A stretch of 64,000 nucleotides of DNA from Voacanga thouarsii (taxonomy: Eukaryota > Streptophyta > Magnoliopsida > Gentianales > Apocynaceae): contig JANUWF010001815.1 of assembly GCA_026120185.1 (NCBI GenBank), forward strand, positions 1,178,001 through 1,242,000, in the 5' to 3' direction. Made by a program: the position numbers and the translations under genes. Positions 36,014-48,278 of the stretch are shown one piece after another; the stretch's first letter is position 1; every line of letters begins with the position of its first letter. The notes under the pieces are model-generated. The model ran no database searches. It was not told where the DNA came from and saw only the letters and a program-made list of their open reading frames with translations.

Positions 36014-37726
36014 CATGCTATATGTAGTCTACGGACATTATTTTGGCATGAAAAACTGTTTTCGTGTTTGTCTTTGTTTGCTGTGAAAATCGTTTTCACT
36101 TGAGTCGAAATCGTTTCGATCTTTATGAGTTGGGTCCGTAGCATAATATGATTGTGTTATAGTCACAGAGTATTTCGAAAAGTTGCTTTCTTTGGAGCTG
36201 AAAAATTTCTGCAGAAAACGTTTTCTTGTAACATGATGTTGCCCTCCGTTTCATCTTAATTTTCCATTTTGATTTTATTTAAACTAACAAATTGGTTGTT
36301 GTTTATACCTTCAAACAGAAAATACCGCTGAGAATTGTTCTCACTGAAAATTTGCAGAAGAAGAAAGCACCAGAAATTGTTTCTAGAATTTTTTGAAAAT
36401 CGCCGCTATTGTTGCAGAACACAGGCGGCACCGGCGCCGGCCTCCAAGTGGGCGCCGGTTTCGGCTTCCTTACTAACACCAGTTCTGCTCTGTTTGCGAC
36501 TTCCATCTATTTAAAAAAAAATTCGGAACAGAATTTTGAAAGGGAAAAACCTCATTTGATAAGAGACGAGACCTGAAAGCATTTTCTCAAAATTAGTTTT
36601 GAGACAATCAATTTTGTTCTTCAAAATAATGATTTTGAAAATCTAAAATTGATGTATTCTCTAAAACGGTGATTTTAGATTTTATTTTATTTTTTCAAAA
36701 ATACTGATTTTGAAATAATAAAAGTATATGTTTATTTTGTTTAAGCATAGTCATTGGCATGGTGGATGGTTATGGACTAAAACCAATTATATCTGTTCAT
36801 GCATTTTACAATTTTGGTTTTTATGAAATAGGGCTTGCATGTCCTGCCTTCTCTAGAATTCTTGTGTAATTCTCTTCTCATCTAACTTCCATCGAATGTA
36901 ACTCGAGGTTTTCTCTCTTTATGAAATTATGTAATTAGTTTACATAGGTTATATAGGAATAGAATTATTTTATTCTGAAGATGGCAACCAAAACAGGGCG
37001 AGGAGGTAAGACCTTCTACTTAAATCATGCATGAACACATAGGGTTAACTATATTAATTTCTTTTATGGCTCAAAGAAATTAATTTAGGGTAAAGTCCAT
37101 AACCATACCATGTAATCGCTTTATTACCATGATTATCAATTATGTGATTATTGATTATTATGCATGTCATTCAACGAAATCACTAAAAGGAACAAATCCC
37201 TCAATTAATATTAAACCTAATTCCTTCCATTAATATAGTAAGAACGAGAGTCCTTTTTCGAGACCAGGTTGTTGGGCAAACCCAAGCCTACTTGACATTG
37301 AGAATGTTCAAGCTATGGAATTAAATTTCTTTGGAATTAAATTCTTGATTAATGGGTCGGATTTAACTAAATTCTTTATCCCGGTTAGGCAAACTCAAGC
37401 ATAAAGAAATTTAAAGGAAAAGTTGGGATAGACCAAAAGGCTTTCCTTATGATCTGGTAGTTACATATAATGTAGTTGGTATTGGATACCTACCAATGAA
37501 CTCAATGGTGGCTTGTTGGGCAAACCTATGGTTATTCTTGAGGAATTTGGATACTGGTCCACTAGGAAAGCTTCCAACGGGCTTTCCCGAATCAGTAGTG
37601 GGGGCTATTGATTTGAGTAAAATAGTGGAGTAAAAATGCGCTTAATTAAAGTTCTAATTATTTGCATATCATGTGCATATACAAGTAGCTAATGCTCTCT
37701 ATCTTTACATCTAGGTCACTTGCATC
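36014..37726 (+). other. Copia leader, with GC-rich dyad module
   Basis: A 1.7-kb untranslated leader precedes gag, with no ORF of note. A GC-rich block at 36411-36501 contains CGGCACCGGCGCCGGC and GGGCGCCGGT and ends in CTGCTCTGTTTGCGAC. It is very like modules in the Athila LTRs (see 15424-15480 and 25975-26045). Confidence 0.7.
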
Positions 37727-38530
37727 ATGTCAATGAACTTGAACTTACGTAGCATTTTGGAAACCAACAAGTTAACCGAATCAAACTATCTCGACTGGTA
37801 TAGAAATTTGAAAATCGTTCTCAAATCGAAAAAGTTGCTCTACGTGCTAGATGCTCATATTCCACCACCATCAGCCCAAGATGCTCATGCTGATGAGTAT
37901 GCTGTCCACAAGAGGCACAAGGAGGATTGCGATACAGCATCCTGTATTATGTTGGTATCCATGACTCCTGAGTTGCAAAAACAGCACGAGCATATAGATG
38001 CTCAATCGATCATTTTACATCTTCGAGAGCTGTTTGATGCCCAAGCCAGAACTGAGAAATATGATATCTCGAAGCAACTATTTCGTTGTAAAATGGCAGA
38101 GGGTTCTTCTATGGCCACTCATGGGCTGAAGATGTTGGGCTTGATAGAGAAGCTTGGATCTCTCGGGTTTGCAATGGATCATGACTTAAGTGTTGACTTA
38201 ATTCTAGAATCTTTGCCTAATAGTTTTTCACAATTTGTGATTAACTATCAGATGAATAAGATTGAGTCCACCATTCCTGAATTGATCAATCTTCTCAAAA
38301 CTGTGGAGTCCTCTATGAAAAAGGATTCTAATGCGGTTTTAATGGTAGAATCTTCCTCTTCTAAGAAGTAAGTTTAAAAGAAGAAGAAGAAGGCTGCCAT
38401 GAAGCCCAAAGGAGGTGTGAATAAGAAAAACGCAGCTACCAAAGGCCCATGCCTTCACTGTGGGAAGATGGGCCACTGGAGGCGCAACTATAAAGCCTAC
38501 TTGGAGACCATCAAGGACAAGAAGTAGAAG
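37727..38530 (+). pseudogene. Copia gag
   Basis: ATG at 37727 opens a frame shared by the downstream polyprotein. The UBN2-type gag core is well kept (SNYLDWYRNLKIVL, MTPELQKQHEHIDAQSII, LRELFDAQARTEKYDISKQL, HGLKMLGLIEKLGSLGF, LILESLPNSFSQFV). A Lys-rich stretch and one zinc knuckle follow, CLHCGKMGHWRRNY, whose final Cys is Tyr. Stops occur at 38369 and 38375 and near 38526. Confidence 0.9.
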
Positions 38531-41500
38531 GAGAAGCTTACAAGAACTTCTACTTCTTCTCCAGGTATGTTTATGTTTGAGATAAATACTACCTTTAGAA
38601 ATGAGAAATGGATATTAGATACCGGATATGGATCTCATTTGTGCAATAACTTTCAGGGACAAAAGAGCAGTAAAAAGCTAGAGAAAGGCGACGTGGACCT
38701 ACGTATTGTAACTGGGGTAAAGGTTGCTGCACTTGCTCTGGGGGCATACAAACTGAACCTGCCTTCAGGATTGATTCTGGAACTGGAAAACTGTTATTAT
38801 GTACCAGTTTTAATGAAAAACATTATCTCAGTTGCGTGTTTAGACTTATGTGAATTTCATTTAATATTTAAGAATAAATGTTGTTCTTTCTCATTGAATG
38901 ATATTCATTATGGTTCAGTAACTTTGGTTAATGGTCCATATGTTCTAGACTTGGACAATCTAATTCTCAATATAAACAATAAGAAACCTAAAATAGATAA
39001 CTCTAACACCTCTTACTTATGACATTGTCGTTTGGGCCATGTAAGCGAAAATCGTGTTTCTAAGTTATACAAGCTTGGTGACTTAGGGTCATTTGATTAT
39101 GAATCATATGATGGCACATGCGAGTCTTGTTTACTAGGCAAAATGACTAAAACTCCTTTTCTAGGAAAATGAGAATGGGCCAAGGAGTTATTAGAACTCA
39201 TACATTCTGATGTACGTGGCCCAATGTCAATACAAGCAAGAGGAGGTTATAACTATTTCATAACATTTATCGATGATTTCTCACGATACGGGCACTTGTA
39301 TTTAATAAAATACAAATATGAGGCCTTTGAAAGGTTCAAAAACTTCAAGAATGAAATAGAGAAACAACTTGGTAAAAATATTAAGACTCTAAGATCTGAT
39401 CGAGGAGGAGAATATTTGAGTCAAGAGTTTCTGAGTTATCTTAGAGATAATTGGATATTATCTCAATGGACTCCACCACATACACCTCAACATAATAGTG
39501 TATCTGAGAGAAGGAATCGAACCCTTCTAGACATGGTACGGACCATGATGGCTTCTGCAGACCTACCAAAATTGTTTTGGGGGCATGCACTAGAAACATC
39601 TGTTTATATACTGAACAGAGTTCCGACAAAATCGGTTGATACTACCCCATTCGAGATGTTTTTTGGTAAGAGACCAAAGTTATCTCACTTGCGAGTATGG
39701 GGTTGTCCTGCCTTTGTTAAAAGGCCATAGTCAGACAAACTTAATAGTAAGTCTGACAAGTGTTTGTTTGTGTGATATCCAAAAGAATCTTTTGGATATT
39801 ACTTCTATCAACCCTCCGAAAACAAATTGTTTGTTTCGAAGCATGCCGTCTTCTTAGAAAATGAGCACATGCTTAAGGGGGACAGTGGAAATAAGATTGA
39901 ACTTAGTGAAGTTCATGAAGATCAAACAAACGAGGATCAACCGTCTAACCCCACATCTATTGAGAGAATAGATGAACCTTCTAATACACAAGAACTTCGT
40001 AGATCTAGTAGAATATGTATGGCACCTAAGAGATGTGGATTTCTCATTAGTGACCATAATGACGTATTGCTCATAGATGAAGATGAGCCTACTACCTACA
40101 AGGATGTTCTAAATAGTTCAGAATCTGACAAATGGCTTGAGGCCATAAAGTCAGAGATAGATTCCATGTACGACAACCAAGTATGAACTTTGGTTGATCC
40201 ACCTAAAGGAATTAAACCTATTGGGTGCAAGTGGGTTTTCAAGAAGAAAACGGACATGAATGATAACTTAGTTACCTATAAAGCACGACTAGTGGCGAAG
40301 GGTTATTGTTAACAATATGGTATTGACTATGATGAAACCTTCTCGCTAGTAGCCTTGTTGAAATCCATCAGGATACTCCTAGCCATTGCTGCTTATTCTG
40401 ATTATGAGATTTGGCAAATGGATATGAAAATAGCTTTCCTAAATGGAAATCGGACTGAGGAAGTATATATGACACAACCTGAGGGTTTCACATTCAGTGA
40501 TGGCACAAAGGTGTGTAAGCTGCAAAGGTCTATTTATGGACTTAAGCAAGCTTCTAGGAGTTGGAATATCCGTTTTGATAAAATAATCAAAGAGTTTAGT
40601 TTCATTCAAAATATATATTAGCCTTGTGTATATAAGAAGGTTAGTGAGAGTACAATTGTTTTCTTACTGCTTTATGTAGATGACATATTGCTAATAGGAA
40701 ATGATATACCTGTCTTACAAACGATTAAAATTTGGTTGTCGAAACAATTCTCCATGAAAGACCTTGGTGAAGTAACCTAATAAGGATCTATAGAGATAGA
40801 TCGAAAAGGTTTCTTGGTCTTTCACAGACTACATACATAGATAAAGGCTAAAGAGGTTTAGCATGGATCAATCTAAAAAGGGATTCTTGCCCATGTCACA
40901 TGGTGTAAGCCTTTCAAAGTTGATGTCTCCCAAGATACAAGTTGAAAGGGATCACATGAGTAAGATTCCATATGCCTCGGCAGTTAGATCTATCATGTAT
41001 ACTATAATATGTACTAGGCCCGATGTATCTTGTGCTCTCAGTTTGACGAGCAGATACCAATCCGAACCTGGTAATGATCATTGGCCGGCTGTAAAGAACA
41101 TCCTTAAGTACTTATGAAGGACTAAGGATATGTTCTTAGTATATGGAAAAGGTGATTTGAAAATAAATGGGTATACTGATGCCAGTTTTTAATCTGATAA
41201 AGATGATTTCAAATCACAATCCGACTATGTGTTTACGTTGTGCGGAGGGGCAATAAGTTGGAAAAGTTCCAAACAAGAGACTATTGCCGACTCTACGACA
41301 GAAGCTGAGTACATAGCTGCTTCTGAAGCAGCTAAGAAGGCTGTTTGGATCAAGAAATTCGTGACGGAACTGGGTGTGGTTCCTAGTGTTGTTGGTCCAA
41401 TAACTTTGTATCGTGACAATAACAGAGCCATTGCACAAGCAAAAGAGCCACGGTCTCACCAACGATCCAACCACGTACTGCGACGCTATCATCTGATCGG

Positions 41501-41648
41501 GAAGATCATAGATAGGAATGATGTAAAGATAGAGAGAGTTCCTATGGATGAGAACATAGCTGACCCGCTTACAAAAGCACTATCCCAAAATAAACATGAT
41601 TGTCATGTTGAGTCATTCGGTATTAGATACATGAATGATTGGCTCTAG
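38531..41648 (+). pseudogene. Copia protease, integrase, RT and RNase H
   Basis: Protease: WILDTGYGSHLCNN. Integrase: HCRLGH preceded by TGA where Trp is usual, CESCLLGK, then HSDVRGPM, LRSDRGGEYL and SVSERRNRTL (catalytic triad readable). RT: GCKWVFKKK, KARLVAKGY, WQMDMKIAFLNG, YGLKQASRSWN and catalytic LLYVDDILLIGND near 40675. A frameshift lies between 40780 and 40863. RNase [33 protein letters not shown] and [15 protein letters not shown], ending at 41648. At least eight internal stops. Family style is TNT1/Tork-like. Confidence 0.92.
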
Positions 41649-41651
41649 TGC

Positions 41652-41660
41652 AAGTGGGAG
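41652..41660 (+). other. Polypurine tract
   Basis: AAGTGGGAG, 2 bp before the 3' LTR start. Confidence 0.75.
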
Positions 41661-41662
41661 TT

Positions 41663-43366
41663 TGTTAGTGTTGTGCCCTAGAGGCAATCACTTGTATATT
41701 GTATATGACACATTTTATTTTAGTAAAATGCATTATTTATCTTACAGTTTCTTTTATTTACTTTAAGTAATATAACTATTCGATAAAGTCCCTAGTACAA
41801 CACTGTGTTAAGAAAATCATGATATGAGATTCCTACTACACTGGATGGTGTTAGTACTTAAATAGTCTCTAGTCATAGTATTAACGAGATAGGACAACAT
41901 TAATGTGTTAAGACTAGCATGTGTTAGACTTCTTGATTTGATCAGGTGGTGGTTCTCATAACTGTGAGTATTGAGATACTCAAAGTTAACACATGGATGC
42001 TTGTTAATGGAACAAGTTCATTGGATGACCTAGCTTTGAGATAATCACATGGATAACTATTTAGTGCCAGTGATATAATCTTAATATAGCAAACGTGCAA
42101 GTATCTTTACGCTTGAGATCTCCAAGGTACTTTGTTTGCTGAGCCATGTACTTTGATTCCAATCTCCGGAGCTCGATCGAGGGCCGCCTATGGGATGGAT
42201 ATTGGGTACATGGTAAGGTAAACGAAAGTAGTTAAGAGGGTCAATAAAGGATTCACCACTCCTAATAGTAGGGGTGAATATCTCACGGTCACATGTAGGA
42301 ATTACTACTCGAAAGTCCTAGGCCAAGGAAATTGTGCATTGGAAACAGTTTCAATTGATACTTATCTAGAGTAGTGGGTTCCTGGTACAAATACTATTGT
42401 ATTCGGGCCATAATTAATTCTGGGGGAGTTGGCACTAATTCCGTACTCCAAACCGAATGAGATATTGTATGGTGAAAGGAGTTGATTGCACTGAAGTTTG
42501 TTGTTGAAGGGTTCATGTCAAGCCACTTGACTTCCTGGTCTCCTAGGTGCTCATGATGTGTTGCTAGATACCGCTCATGATCTGGGAATATGGGTTTATT
42601 AATTGATGAATTAATAAACCAATCCTTATTAGAATTAATAGGATTAATTCTAATTAATTATGGATTATTAATCTCCAAGACGTTTGGATTAATTCATGTT
42701 CTCTACCAATTGACTGGGAAACCTAATAGGTCACACACAATAGAGGATTATATACTCAAGATGTTATTTGATAACATTGTGGGGTTAATTGAGAGAAAGA
42801 AAAATTCTTGTGGACAAATTATAATTAGTTATAATTTGTGGTACAAGTTGTAATTGTGAGAACTTGATATTTCCAATTACAATTAGGGAATTTTAATAGG
42901 ATTAGAATTCTCAGTTTTGGGAAGGGAATTTCATGTGATATATAGCAGCTAATAACACACGAAAAACCCTAACCAATAGCTGAACAACAGACAAAAACAA
43001 CAACCACGAAAATCTTCTTCTTCTCTCTCTCGATTTTGATCTTGAACCCTAGCCGCCATTGTTTTTCTGCTAGCACAGAAACTTAGTGCTTGAGTATTCC
43101 TCTGTGTGGATTACTGTTAGAGATAATCACACACTGTGATTATAGTAGTTAGACGTTCAACTCACATGGAGGTTGATCACGGGGATTGCTGGATCACGCC
43201 TTAACTTAAAGAAGAAATTTTTGTTCTTCGGACGATCACGCAAAGGTAAAAGCTGTTACCTTTACCCTCATTATATCTTTTTTTCCACACATAGATGGGT
43301 CCTGGGAGGGTATCTCATTTTATTTTCCGCTGCGCTGTATAGGATACGAGCCTGAGATACCCAACA
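41663..43366 (+). repeat. 3' LTR of copia element
   Basis: Same termini as the 5' LTR, 1704 bp; followed by the CATCA duplication. Confidence 0.95.
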
Positions 43367-43371
43367 CATCA

Positions 43372-43846
43372 TACATTGGTGGTGCCTCACTAACACCACT
43401 AGTTTGGCTAGTAGTGGGGTTCATGTTTAACCAAATTTCAAACTTGGAGTTGTCCACATTTTCAATATTTTTCTAAATATATTATTAGATCTCCTTCTAC
43501 AATATTTTCTTATGTATTCTGATGATATGTAGCAGGTAATCTATTCTAAGTTCTTGTATTCTTAGATGCCAATCATCCTTATATACTTTTACTTTTTCTT
43601 TAAAATATTGTTGCCAATCATATCTTGGGAATATTGATTCAAATGTTTCATGAGGCAAGAATGTCCTATACACTGGGACATCGTACTAATTCATGACGTA
43701 CTACTAATTCCACCTATCCTGCTTTTAATGGTATTGTCAGCATCAAAGGTTAAATATTTGAGAAAGATTCCTCGAACTATTCTTTCTCATTTTTCTAATT
43801 GCATAGGTATTCTTGGAATTCATGCCCTCTAAACTAGGTTTCTAAC
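43372..43846 (-). pseudogene. Pararetroviral polyprotein segment between two insertions
   Basis: Minus-strand reading gives viral polyprotein sequence (VRGIFLKYLTFDADN, VYRTFLPHETFESIFPRYDW, KVKVYKDDWHLRIQELRID) in two frames with stops. It lies between the movement region and the coat protein in viral order. The copia element entered at its lower end and the solo LTR at its upper end; both insertions have clean 5-bp duplications. Confidence 0.72.
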
Positions 43847-43851
43847 ATAAT

Positions 43852-45713
43852 TATTGAATTTATTAACAAAAGAATTTATTCTCAAAAATTTATTTGTGAA
43901 TTTATATTTTACTTGTGCATGATTTATGTTTGGAAATGACCCATTGTGTTTAAGTGATCCATGTGAATCGTGGTCTTTCACAGTAAGATATGGATCACGG
44001 TTTACTTAACATATAAATGTTTGTTCTTAATTGACTAGTAAGAATAGGAATCTCATCATATTTAGGTTGTTGTGTTATGAATTCCAAATGGGGAATGGCT
44101 TACCTTTAGCCAGTGGGTAGTCCACTCACTTCATAGCATGAGCATATTTCGAATACGTAGAACAGAACCTGTAATAGTGGTTTCTAAAAGTACTATTTAG
44201 AATAAACCCAGACTGTTACAGCTATATCGTGGACTAATACTCTATCGCTTGAGTATGAGTTGGAGGTCTGACGAAGCTGGAAGCATATACTTTAATATGC
44301 TATAGTTGAGGTTCTATCGGAGAGTCGATATACTTGTATATTGGGTATATGTGACTAGTTAGTTAAGACAGGCTTGTACAAGATAGTTTTTGTGCTATAT
44401 CGCCCCTTGTGACTGTTCGAATGATCTAAATATCTAGGGCCCTGGGGAACATGACTTGGGTGTTTTCTTTAGGATAGCTCCCTTGGAAAGCAGAAACATT
44501 CCAGGAGTTGTGGATTATTAGACTAAAGGTCTAAGGATAGTAGATGTTTTTTAGAGAAGTGTTAGTACACTCTTCCTCTCTAAATATACAGCGATACGTA
44601 GATGAGTATTTTAGTCATGACACCTGTAGATTGGAGACTTTGCTAATGCAACATTGTCCATGGAGTCAATATTTTCTTATGGTGATATCAGGAAATATTT
44701 AAAATGTAAAATATAGGTATTTTTATGGTAGGGGAATTTTGGTCATTTCAATAGCCAAGGCGGTGTGTCTTTTGGTCCTTGGAATAGCCCATAAGTCCTG
44801 ATGGTTTTGGGTTGAGGGATTAGTCTTGTCTTAAATGAAATTTATATTATTCGAGTAGCCTGATTTATTTATTGGGTTACAATAAAATAAAAGGTCCAAA
44901 TAGGGAGAATTATATATTGGCCCATTTATGTTATTTAATTAATTTAATTATTGGGCTTGTATTAGTCTAGGAATAATTAAAATAAATTAAAGGCTAAACC
45001 CAATGAACTAGACCAAGGCTTGAGGTTTATATTAGTCCATCGGGTTATTTAATAAATTTAATTATTGGGCTTCTATTAGTTCATAAATAATTAAATTAAA
45101 TTAAAAGGCTTAACCCAATGAACTGGGCCATAGGTCTATAGGCCTATTTAATGGCTTAACATGACATGGGCCTTAGGGTTTCGTTGCTTTTGAATGCTCA
45201 GATAATAGCCTATTACCAAGGCTATTGGGATTCAATTGAAGAGTAAAGTCTTTCACAGAAGCACGGTGGTTGTTTTCTCCTCAAGCCTCACGTCTTCTCT
45301 CTCTCGTGTGTGTGTTCTCTGTGCTTTGTAAAAGAGCAAGAACAGAGAAATGTGAAACTTTTCTTGATTAATGCTTAATAGCATTTAGTCAGAAAAGAAG
45401 AGATCATCCTCTTCATGCATAGCTTTTACTAGGCATTTCAGGTGCGGTTATATTCCAAAAGCCAAGAGGAGTTGCGTTGATGCCCAAAAGAAGCAGTCGG
45501 CTTTCAGGACAACAGCTTGAAGAACCAATCTCAGAACCAGAAGTAGCTCAGACCGAGTCACAGTCGGCACCCCCTAGACCAGTGAAAATGCGCAGAGGTA
45601 ATAAAAAATTCTTTCGCTGCTCTTCTACTTGTGCTCTATTTCATGAGCATGCTACTGTGCATTTTTCGTTTTGCTGTGTTTTGCCTTCAGGTATAAGCTT
45701 GTTATTCCTAACA
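43852..45713. repeat. Probable solo LTR (1862 bp) in the pararetrovirus
   Basis: It interrupts viral sequence and is bounded by perfect 5-bp repeats ATAAT (43847-43851 and 45714-45718). The ends are TATTGAAT and TTCCTAACA; a TG start altered to TA would give TG...CA termini. CT-rich leader-like sequence near 45290-45320 favours plus orientation. No gag or pol. It contains a tandem duplication (44931-45150) and an exon-like block (45443-45597). Confidence 0.65.
44931..45150 (+). repeat. Two-copy tandem repeat, about 110 bp unit
   Basis: Units starting at 44931 and 45045 share TTATTTAAT.AATTTAATTA, TTGGGCTT.TATTAGT and AACCCAATGAACT.G. The two copies differ by scattered substitutions. Confidence 0.7.
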
Positions 45714-45718
45714 ATAAT

Positions 45719-47400
45719 CTCTATTTGACTTTAATAGTAAGAATCTATTATTCTAACTATATTAGCTAAGGAGATTCCCTTTTTATGAAGTGATTATCTT
45801 GGAACAATCATCAAGTATTCATCTATTTCCATTTCTTCAATTATTCTAGTACCTATTACTAATTCGGATAATGGGTTTATAACTACTGTATGAGATAAGC
45901 TAAAATCATATCCTTCACTTCTTATAGTTTGTCTTTTAGGATGGTCAGCCTTAGGATTAATATTTAGAAATTTTCTAGTCATTTGAAGGATCTTCTTTAT
46001 ATGAATAGAAATGTTCTAAATACCAGTCTAATTCTTCTTCTTCCCTATGATTAATCTTCTTTTTAACAAATGTTTTAGAAGAAGGAAGAGTTCACTATTT
46101 TTATGATCCTTATAGTTAGATTTAATTTCTTCATATAATCTTTTTAAAGTATATAAAGAATCTAAATTCAATTATCCTAGACTTTGTAATGTCTTTGTGA
46201 CAATACATTATTCCATTATTTACTTTTTACTGAACCATGTATTAGATATTTCTAATTTTTTAAAGGAATATTTTCTTTACTTTTTAAAGATGTACTCATT
46301 TTTCTAAATCTATTATAGATTTCTTCCATTCTTTATTTGCTTGTTCATATAATATTTGTTCATTTTGTGAACACCAAGCATCTATAGATTTAAACAAGTC
46401 TTTGTTATTGCTTGTTTCCACATAATATATTATTCTAGCTCTAAACTCAAATATTGAGCTTAAATCTTTCCTATCTATTTAACTTAGACAGAACAAGGCA
46501 TGTTGAATATTATTACTAGTCTTGCTCTTCATCATTTTCAAATCCTATATAATTACTGAATCTACAACTAACATCTCCATTAATTTTAGTATAGTACTGA
46601 GCACAAGTTGGAATTACTAATGGTTTGCCTAAAATCTTACTAAAATTCCAGGCTTCACGTATCAGATTGTGATTTTCTATTTTCTTTCCTGGCAATACAT
46701 TTATTCCATGGCTAGCTAAAAATCTAACTATTTCTATCTTTTTAGCAGTATAACCAGCATCGGCTCTTGAGGTTATTTTTCCTATGATATTCTAACAAAT
46801 TAATAGATTCTCAACATTTTCTATCCTATTATACCCTTTGCTTTTGACCACTATATTAAGGTGTTCAAGCATTTGGTCAATGTGAAATAAGTAATCTGGT
46901 AATATATAGACTATTTGATTATTTTGATTCATGTCAACTTCTATATTTCCTATGATAGCTGTTATGCTATCATTATGTCTTGTATCAAGGAGTCCAACAA
47001 AAACTTTAGTTTCTAATTCTTTTCTATGAATTCCTTTAATACCTATCATAATACATCCTAGGTGAAATAATTCATTGCCTTCTCTTATCAATGCATTTCT
47101 ACTTTCTCTAGTAATTATTGGTAAAATTGTTGTACTTTTATCATTGAGACTTGATACTAAATGTTCTCCGTATAGGTTTACTAGTTTATGATTTTTACTA
47201 GGACAATAATTATACAAATATTTAGGGGTAATTGGTTGAATTTTGTTGTCCTTAAACTTTTCTAATTGCTGTTCTGGATCAACAACAGTTTCTACAATCT
47301 TAAAGGGTCTAATCTTTTTAGCTTTATCTATTATCCTTTCTATTCTACCATAAGTAACTATATTTAACTTTTCGTTATCTAATAATCCTGAGGTTGTCAT
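45719..47400 (-). pseudogene. Pararetroviral polyprotein start: movement-protein domain and central region
   Basis: ATG at 47400 opens a 202-codon frame with a 30K-type cell-to-cell movement domain (IVTYGRIERIIDKA, LGCIMIGIKGIHRK, VFVGLLDTRHND). After a TAG at 46792 the same frame continues (IIGKITSRADAGYTAKKIEI, NHNLIREAWNFSKILGKP, IPTCAQYYTKINGD) to about 46515. Beyond that, only fragments of the central polyprotein are readable, ending at the solo LTR. Movement proteins of this class modify plasmodesmata. The ATG follows the ORF2 stop by one base. Confidence 0.82.
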
Positions 47401-47401
47401 T

Positions 47402-47912
47402 TTAAAACTTTTCTTTGTCTTCCCAACTATGGATTAGTTCTTTAGTCATAAGGTTATAAATACTGTATTTATGTAAGATCTAGTATTCAAGAACCTCTAC
47501 TTCTCCTAGATTAACAAACTCATGGGTTATTCTAAATTTCAGTTGTTCTAGACGTATATCCAAGGTTTTACCCCTATAATTCATTGTTTTTTCCAAGTGG
47601 CAAAAACATGAGATTTTGGTATTCTTACAAGTTTTTTGTGTGTTTCTAAGTTTAAACCTTATAAATATTTACTAATGAAATTTAATTTGTTTGAGATCTC
47701 AGTATCTCTAATTGGGGTTTCTATTTTTCAATTATCTCTAGCAATAATATTATTATTACATTACTTTACCTGATAATCACTTTAGCACCTGCAACCATGA
47801 TACTTTTGTTTATAATATTATCTTTATCAAAGATACCCATGGATTCTTCTAAATATTTTCTACTTTCTACAAAAGCAGTTTGATAATTAGGATTATTTAT
47901 TAAATCACTCAT
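47402..47912 (-). pseudogene. Pararetroviral ORF2 (badnavirus ORF II-like position)
   Basis: ATG at 47912 lies within the end of ORF1 (ATGAGTGA, 8-bp overlap), and the TAA at 47404-47402 is one base before the movement-protein ATG. The 511-bp span is not a multiple of three, so at least one indel is present. Readable parts include YLEESMGIFDKDNIINKSIM, VIIILLLEIIEK, KLVRIPKSHVFATWKK and FRITHEFVNLGEVEVLEY. Two further copies occur on the plus strand (59088-59540 and 61071-61320). Confidence 0.65.
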
Positions 47913-48278
47913 TATGGATTCCTAATATCATTTTGCAATGTCTATCTATTAAAGATTGTATCTTCTTGTTTTGTTCTAAGAAATGTTTTAATTCTAAAAT
48001 TTCTTTCGTAGTATTTTCTAAGATTTGATGGATTTCTATTTTATAATTAACTGATCCTAGTATTATCTGACTTAAATCTTCTTTAGTAGGGAGATTTTCA
48101 AATTTCTTAACATGAAAACTATTTTTAACATAATCTAAATTAGATCTTTATTGTTCTATTTCTAAAACAATTTTATCTCTATGTTCTAAATATATTCTTG
48201 ATAAATTAGATAAAACGTGGTTTTTTTTAATTGAATATTCAAGACCATTGTTATTAAATCTTCTGCTAGATTAAGTTG
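47905..48278 (-). pseudogene. Pararetroviral ORF1 (badnavirus ORF I-like)
   Basis: The minus-strand frame reads SNLSRIYLEHRDKIVLEIEQ, a TAA, SNLDYVKNSFHVKKFENLPT, then LPTKEDLSQIILG and a helical, charged stretch (EILELKHFLEQNKKIQSL), and ends at TGA 47905. Length, position and the Leu-Pro-Thr motif before a coiled-coil-like segment resemble the small badnavirus ORF I product (DUF1319 type). The 5' end is cut by the Athila LTR at 48279. Confidence 0.62.

Larger units (their letters stand above)
34284..43366 (+). mobile_element. Ty1/copia element, full length, defective
   Basis: LTRs 34284-36000 and 41663-43366 flank a Met primer site, gag, protease, integrase, RT and RNase H in copia order, then a purine tract. 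Perfect 5-bp target duplications (CATCA, 34279-34283 and 43367-43371) show that it is a simple insertion, here into the pararetrovirus. LTRs differ by roughly 5% by eye, plus a 12-bp tandem difference. At least ten stops and one frameshift disable gag-pol. Confidence 0.95.
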
